From: Petrosia ficiformis
Lineage: Eukaryota > Porifera > Demospongiae > Haplosclerida > Petrosiidae
Assembly (NCBI GenBank): GCA_947044365.1
Contig: OX345637.1
Coordinates: forward strand, 4,636,501 to 4,700,500
Length of the DNA: 64,000 nucleotides
Direction of reading: 5' to 3'
The position numbers and the translations under genes were made by a program. The notes beneath the pieces were generated by a model that saw only the letters and a list, made by a program, of their open reading frames with translations, did not search any database and was not told where the DNA came from. This document shows, one piece after another, positions 58,080-64,000 of this stretch (its first letter is position 1; each line of letters starts with the position of its first letter).

Positions 58080-59640
58080 GTATATTTGAGCATCAAATTA
58101 CTTTACATACTTCACTATGACTATAAATGGGTTAGGCAAGGACAAGTAAATACTCATATTCGAAAAATCTTTCTTGTACAAAGTTATGGAGAAGAACAAC
58201 AAATTATGAACACAGCATGTCAGTTTAAGTTTTTAATTCTCATTTGTTATAAAAGCAATGCATTTACACATTTATGGTCTGAGGATCATCTCTATGATTG
58301 CTACCAACAGGGATATGAGTTTGCTTGTATCACTTATGTGTTGTATACATAGCTAAGGAAGGTATGTCATTCTGAAGGCCTGATCAATTAATGAATGTAA
58401 CACAGAAGAATTCACATTTGAGCTATAGCAAGCAGTCAAATTGGGCAGGTTTGGACTTCAAAACATTTTCGCCTTGACTTGAATCAAATAATTTAAAATC
58501 CATAGCCACATGGTCGCTCATCGATTGCTGCAGAAGCATTAGCACTACCTAGTAAACTTCATTGGCTGGAAAGGACTGATAAACATAATCTGAAATGTAT
58601 TCTCAACTGTTTTGTAGGATATTCAGACCACAGAACACATATATATTTTGACTGATGATAAATAGAACAGCATATCCATTTTCGTAAAGTTATTATCTAT
58701 CACAATTTACATTAATCAACCATACCCCATTTTGTTGGAAATATTTTGATGACCTTACTACAGCCCTGAGACCAGCAGGAAGATTGCAGATTATAGAAAC
58801 TACAACTACTAGTTGTTGTAGTTGAAATACATTACAAACGGTATACAAGAACTTGTGATGCATTCATAGGAATACGTTTTTCTCCATATAACCTGTTAAT
58901 TTTGAAAATCATAATATTTATACACACAATTATGATTTACTTACTAAATAAATAAATACAATAGGAAGATCCATAATTCAACGTGTGCCATATTAATAGA
59001 CATGACGATATTTTCGTTGTCAAATTATATTAAACGTACTCCAAAGCCATCTCTTGTGATATTCTACATGTATAAATAAAATACTGAAATAATGAGTGCC
59101 ATTAAGACAGGACCCTCACCAAAGTGGCAAAGTAATATTGCATGTGAAACAAACAATACTCATTTATAAACATAATACACCAAAAGATTATAATAATTAT
59201 GCATACATTATTAGTCGTCATTTGTAGGGGTCTGAGTAATATAGTCATGAAAGGTTAACTTCAGATTGTTTAATGCATACAAAAGGTATAAAGTAACAAA
59301 AGTCAAGGACGGAAATTCTGCTATCAGCTGAACTGAGTAAAACTGTGAAGGATGGTATGAACTGAACTCAATTTAATACCTATTTTAAATACAAAAAGTA
59401 CATTAAAAATACATGTATACTATCTCTATAACATAGTCTTACATTTTAGTCTCTGTTTTATCTCAAAAAGGTAAGAAAGGTTCTCTGTCAAGAGAGGTCC
59501 TCAGAAAACACTTACACGAGCACTTACACGTGTGCGAATCACGTGCACAACACATGACTTAATTCAAATAGGTGGAGCTAGAAAGTTGGAGGGACTACGC
59601 ATACTTTGTTAGCGATAGTCATGATACAGTAGCATTTATG
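58080..59640. other. Intergenic, no gene seen
   Basis: AT-rich sequence. Frames of up to 88 codons (58086) lack domain signals. Confidence 0.45.
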
Positions 59641-59845
59641 TTTAGATGTGTGTAGATGTCTCCAGTCTCCTCAAGTCTGTAAACGGTAACCGTGAGTGAT
59701 ATACCTGTATATATATATTTATATCATGGTTGAGCCTAACTTCAAACATACCGACAGTGTTATGAATAAATCCCTTTGAAGTTTGATATATATATATATA
59801 TATATAATAATTATAATTATATATACACAATGTATATATATCAGA

Positions 59846-60262
59846 GAGTACGGTAGTACTCTCTATGTAGGGATGGCACGGAAAAAAAATGGCCGCCCAT
59901 GCATTTCAATTGCAAGTGATGAGCTGAAATCTCTGGTAATATATACACATAAGTTTCTATACACACATGCCTGTTTATATCTAGTGTTTTTATGACTACC
60001 AATACCTTCTAGATGGCCGAAGATTATTGTTAAGGTAGAGAACCGGCGAGTGGCAAAACTGGCAAAATCTTCATCATATTAATATTTTCCAGACAAATCA
60101 TTTTTTTGTTTGTTGACCTATCACGATGATTCTAGCACCATTCCCGTCGCATTTATAGTAAAATTCTGGTCGTAAAGTATCGAGATGATATCTTCAGATA
60201 CTATGAAAGAAGACAGTCTCAACGACTACAAAGATTTGATCTGGAATTGGACACCATTTTAA
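59846..60262 (-). repeat. Dispersed repeat D, copy 2 (inverted relative to 46216)
   Basis: Starts with the hairpin AGAGAGTACGGTAGTACTCTC. A short frame MARKKNGRPCISIASDELKSL ending at GTAATAT could be a first exon within the repeat. Confidence 0.65.
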
Positions 60263-60675
60263 TTACGCATGCGCATTTGTATACTCTTAACATGGAAGCT
60301 GAAAAGGTGGAAGTGTTTGGCATTGTAATAACATTTGTGAGTTTGTGAGCAAATACTAATAATGAATATAATAATTATTAATATTAAAGCAATTGTATAA
60401 TAATATTGTATACTATGATAAGCATTGGAATACTGAATGGTTGACACAGTGACTGACACTACTTCTTGTAGGACTGCAGACAGTGATGTAAGTGAATAGA
60501 GAATATACATCATCTGTAAGTGAAAGAGAATGATAATCAATACATAAACAAAAGACTGACCTTCATTGATGAACAAATTTTAATGCATTTTTGATTGCAT
60601 GATTTCATAATGATATATAGTATTTCTGCAATCTACAAAAAAACATTCACATCGTTTAGAAAAAAATCTATGAAA

Positions 60676-60983
60676 ACAAGAATAATAAAAATCATTTTCA
60701 ATAAAAATGAAAGAAGATGTAGGGATGTCAAAACCCAAAAAGCAAGCAAACAAGGTTGGGAAGCTAACTTAGGACCCAAAATTAAACAAACCACTTCCAT
60801 ATAACCCTACATAATTACAGCTCTTTGTACAGAGGTGTAAGCACTTATGTAGGGTTATATGGAAGTGGTTTGTTTAATTTTGGGTCCTAAGTTAGCTTCC
60901 CAACCTTGTTTGCTTGCTTTTTGGGTTTTGACATCCCTACATCTTCTTTCATTTTTATTGAAAATGATTTTTATTATTCTTGT
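60676..60983. mobile_element. Large fold-back element, 139-bp arms
   Basis: 60676-60814 and 60845-60983 are reverse complements, apparently perfect over 139 bp, with a 30-base spacer. Both strands therefore show the same peptide frame (RIIKIIFNKNERRC...), which is an artefact of the palindrome. Confidence 0.93.
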
Positions 60984-61170
60984 ATATATATAGTCACAGT
61001 TCGTAGTTAATAGTTTATGTAACACGTTAGCACCTGAAGAAGCCAATATGATGAATGGATTTTTTTTATTATACATCAACTCAAAATGGATATATAATAA
61101 AGAATAGTGATAAACTCAAAACAGATATCTAATATATACAGAACAAGTGTATATATATATATATATATAT

Positions 61171-61600
61171 GGAGAAAAAATGTATCCCTATGATTGCTTT
61201 ATGGTGTCCAGCATTCGGTAATCATGGCTGACTTTATCATGCCTGAAACACAACAGCCTATTATAGTTATTATTTTGATTATCTACTCTCTTTACCTTTT
61301 AAAGAATCTTGTAGAACTTTAGGAATGTATTTCAGGTAGAATAGCTAGCTAGTAGTTCCAGTTTCTAATTCTATGTAAGCTACAAGCCTACAGACAGCTT
61401 TCTTTCTGCTGAGTTCGAGCACGCGTTCTATTACGCGCCATGCCTATTAATTGACCGAGCCCCCGGGAATGACGCAACTTCCTTAACTACGTATACAACG
61501 CATACTTGAACAAGTGGACACAAGAAAATATATATATATATATAATTATATATATATATAGTTCGAACCCGTGGGAAAGCAATCATAGGGATGGCCCTAT
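61171..61600 (+). mobile_element. MITE family B copy 3
   Basis: GGAGAAAAAATGTATCCCTA to GCAATCATAGGGATGG, with TA runs at the left edge and inside (61529-61560). Closest to the right half of copy 1. Confidence 0.85.
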
Positions 61601-61659
61601 GGGCCATAATAATGTTACACAAGAAATTGCGTTTGCGGCTCAAGCATGTAAATAAATTC

Positions 61660-61759
61660 GTTATAACACACCCACTTGGGAAATATCACATTTATAATCA
61701 CCTTGCCCTCGGGGTCGATGATTATAAATGTGATATATCCCTCGCTGGGGTGTTATAAC
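61660..61759. mobile_element. 100-bp fold-back element
   Basis: GTTATAACAC...GTGTTATAAC with inner perfect arms ATATCACATTTATAATCA / TGATTATAAATGTGATAT around a GC-rich centre. Confidence 0.85.
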
Positions 61760-61761
61760 AT

Positions 61762-61792
<31 letters not shown>

Positions 61793-61794
61793 CA

Positions 61795-61915
61795 AATTGT
61801 CATAACTTTGTAACCAAAACATTTTAGAAAAAAGCCTCTTGTTATTTTTGTTCCTTGTATAATTTGAAGTCTGGCAATGTTCGTAGAAATTTGCTAGCAG
61901 ACAGACAGACACATG
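61795..61915 (+). repeat. Dispersed repeat family R1, 3' fragment
   Basis: Contains AATTGTCATAACTTT, TTAGAAAAAAGCC and the CAGACAGACAGACA run of the family. Confidence 0.65.
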
Positions 61916-62001
61916 AAACAAAACGAGCATTTATGATTATGTTTGTAGGGTTTCATTTAGAAAATTAGGAGAGAGAGGAGGGGGGTGGGGAGGGGTTTGT
62001 G

Positions 62002-62250
62002 GGATCAACTATAATATTCGCCACCTCATTAATTATGCAAGATAGGTGTGGTGTTATTTAATCCCAGTGTTTGACATTTACGCTGGGACAATAGGCCCAG
62101 CGCTGTTCCTGACAAACAGACCCCCCCCCCCTCCCCCCAAGTTTAGGCCCCTTGTCAGTACAGATATCATCAACATGTTAGCGAGCAAAGTTACAACCTG
62201 CCACACCTATCATGCATAATTAATGAGGTGGCGAATAATATAGTTGATCC
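62002..62250. mobile_element. hAT-type MITE with 8-bp target duplication
   Basis: Inverted ends of about 45-50 bp beginning GGATCAACTATA. GGTTTGTG is present just outside both ends (61994-62001 and 62251-62258). 249 bp, no frame, contains a C-run (about 62120). Confidence 0.9.
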
Positions 62251-62552
62251 GGTTTGTGTCATTGGTCATGCTGATGGATGTTAGGATTTTATTTTTTTAT
62301 TTAAGATCCTCTAGAATTCAATCTGAGAGATTCTTGACAATATACATTAGATATCAAACTTGAAGTAATGATAACTCACCAACAGTAGCCCTAAAGGAAT
62401 TGCTGTGTAAATATGCTAGCTTATCAAATTTTACTATCTAATTGTATTGCGTTTCAATAGTTTGATTATCATGGGATTAAAGCTTCGAATCTTGAGTCTT
62501 TCAAGGAGAGGCAAAAGCCCCCAAAACACACACACTCACACTCGACTAACTT

Positions 62553-62627
62553 TGATTACTCTCACATAGCCACCCCTTCCTCTCAAGCGAGAGTGGGAGG
62601 GGCTGGCTATATGAGAGAAGGTAATGA
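62553..62627. mobile_element. 75-bp fold-back element
   Basis: GATTACTCTCACATAGCCAC mirrored by GGCTGGCTATATGAGAGAAG GTAAT around CTCAAGCGAGAG. Confidence 0.7.
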
Positions 62628-62786
62628 GGATAATTCTGTCTTACATTTTGCTGACTTCATACTTACAGAAAGGTTGTATGTGTAATCATGGATGAATTTG
62701 AGTGTCCAATGGCATCAAAATATGGTGGGTCACGAATGAATTCAAACACTGCTGAACACATGAATGCAAATTCGATGATCAAATGA

Positions 62787-62845
62787 CCAATGTTTCCCAA
62801 TCACATTTGTGGCAAGGGTTCTGCACTGTGAATGCATTCAATGAG
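62787..62845 (-). repeat. Dispersed repeat family R1, 5' end fragment
   Basis: Reverse copy of the AACCCTCACCACAAG...TTGGGAAAC start of the family. Confidence 0.6.
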
Positions 62846-63039
62846 TTTTGACTATTTTTACTTGAGACAAGCTACTGATACAATAGTCATAGCTTTTACA
62901 TCACAGAATGGAATATAAACACACTCTATGGCTGTATTTATTACTTACAACTATACTTAATACATACATGTACACAGTTAACGACAAGACAGCCTGGTAA
63001 ACTCAATATCTTTCAAAAACCAAAGATTCAGCAGTATGT

Positions 63040-63044
63040 ATAAC

Positions 63045-63076
<32 letters not shown>

Positions 63077-63440
63077 TGTATATGTATGAATGTATTTAGG
63101 TATGTATACATTCAATTCATCTATTCATAATCAGTCACTATGTAATACATGTAGTTATAGCATTTTACCATAGTGACAAGGGTTGTTATGTCACACTAGA
63201 TATCATTACATTTGTATGTACAATACATGTATGTAAAATTATTTATGTGCTATGTGTGTACATGTATTATGTATGTGTGTATAAATGTATGTACATATTA
63301 TACACAGTGTATATATATATATATATTATATATACATGTATATATATTATATATACATGTATATATGCGTTTGTATAATTATATATGTATGTATGTATGT
63401 ACATGTATGTGTACATGTATGTACATGTAAAATTATTATA
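63040..63440. repeat. TA / TATG / ATGT microsatellite cluster
   Basis: Long alternating TA, TGTA and GTAT runs that generate Tyr/Met/Val-rich frames on both strands. No gene. Confidence 0.85.
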
Positions 63441-63594
63441 ATTACGATTGTGAGATTGTGTGTGTCTGTCTGTCTAAACATGTATATGTATATCAAGACA
63501 AACATATAGTACAAGGGAATTGAGTGCTTTTTGCTTGTATTGATCACACCACCAGTCCTCTGTAACACAACAGTAGGAGGTGTTTTAACTTATT

Positions 63595-63780
63595 TGGCCC
63601 GTAAGGTCATCCTGCCTTTCCATTTGTTCAAACTATAACTTGCACAAGTATACGTAGTTAAAAGGAAGTTGCGTCATCCGGGAGAAGCCGGACTAGCTTG
63701 AACATTCACCAAATAATAGGCTTGGCACGTAAAACAACGCATGCTTGAGCTACAGAATGAATACAGACCAGCAGGAAGAA
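63595..63780 (-). repeat. MITE family B, truncated reverse copy
   Basis: GGCCCGTAAGG, TACGTAGTTAAAAGGAAG TTGCGTCAT, and GCACGTAAAACAACGCATGC correspond in reverse to the right half of the family. Confidence 0.6.
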
Positions 63781-63835
63781 TGTTATATTGTAAACTGCCA
63801 ATAACTGTTGTTTACAGCAGAGAAACAGTATAAAG

Positions 63836-64000
63836 ATGATTCAGGAATTTTTAACAAGTAAGTATAATAAGTTGTTGAGTTGCAGACATGAGGAAGTCAC
63901 CATTTAGAACCTTGAGAGATTCAGAGAGAGCACTTGAGCAACTTAGTGTATGTGTACTTAGGACTGCAGTCAGACTTACTTTCTTCTTCAGGCCCCAGAT
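63836..64000 (+). CDS. Possible 5' end of a gene leaving the window
   Basis: Three candidate exons with matching phases: 63836-63857 (MIQEFLT), 63886-63947 (NMRKSPFRTLRDSERALEQLS) and 63992 onward (APD), with GTAAGT/TTGCAG and GTATGT/TTCTTCAG borders. Too short to identify. Confidence 0.4.

Noticed and set aside
60595..61079. Same 42-residue peptide on both strands
   Set aside because: Artefact of the 139-bp palindrome.
63212..63568. Overlapping Tyr/Met-rich frames near the right end
   Set aside because: They come from TA/TGTA microsatellites, with no splice context and no domain.
1..64000. tRNA and rRNA genes
   Set aside because: No cloverleaf with A/B boxes or rRNA-like block was recognised by reading. 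A dedicated scan was not possible.

Overview
The window is AT-rich animal DNA with spliced genes, many MITEs and simple repeats, and metazoan-type domain combinations: ankyrin + Roc-like GTPase + Death domain, and an MGAT5-type N-glycan branching enzyme. This fits an early-branching metazoan. A demosponge is my best guess, by inference from gene style and repeat content, not from a species marker.

Layout. 1-4.3 kb: a decayed Ty3/Gypsy retrotransposon on the minus strand (LTRs 484-662 and 4114-4277). 4.1-17.74 kb: three tandem ~4.55-kb units. Each holds two 99-bp exons, each exon exactly one 33-residue ankyrin repeat, plus an intronic fragment of a second Gypsy element. These feed a plus-strand gene whose GTPase/COR-like exon is at 18.68-20.85 kb and whose Death-domain exon ends at 21719. 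23.9-25.1 kb: a MITE split by a 668-bp Mutator-like element (9-bp target duplication) carrying a RecQ-helicase fragment. 26-28.6 kb: dispersed repeats, fold-back elements and a dead DUF3504/Crypton-type gene. 28.9-42.5 kb (minus): a GT18/MGAT5-like glycosyltransferase gene of at least 20 exons, with an F5/8-type (fucolectin-like) domain spliced between the catalytic core and the Cys-rich tail. 43.3-44.9 kb (minus): a peptide-transporter (SLC15/POT) frame with one in-frame TAG. 45.8-57.8 kb (minus): scattered exons of unrecognised membrane protein(s). 49.6-51.7 kb: a nearly intact hAT transposon. 53.1-56.8 kb: a complete TTAA-flanked DNA transposon. 57-64 kb: mainly MITEs, palindromes and microsatellites, with a possible plus-strand gene start at 63836.

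The strongest novelty candidate is the 3.7-kb transposon at 53094-56828. Its four-exon gene is open for 872 codons and joins a Mutator/Kolobok-like DDE transposase to a YqaJ (PD-(D/E)XK) exonuclease. The sequence just upstream of its ATG contains a perfect E2F octamer. A perfect match to the replication-dependent histone mRNA 3' stem-loop lies 52 nt after its stop codon, and no AATAAA follows inside the element. Together these suggest a transposon that ties its expression to S phase. Second is the lectin domain inserted into an MGAT5-like enzyme. Third is the amplification of ankyrin exons by segmental duplication whose breakpoint lies inside a retrotransposon.

Exon borders were chosen by GT/AG sites, reading-frame phase and protein similarity recalled from family knowledge. 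No alignment or expression data were available.
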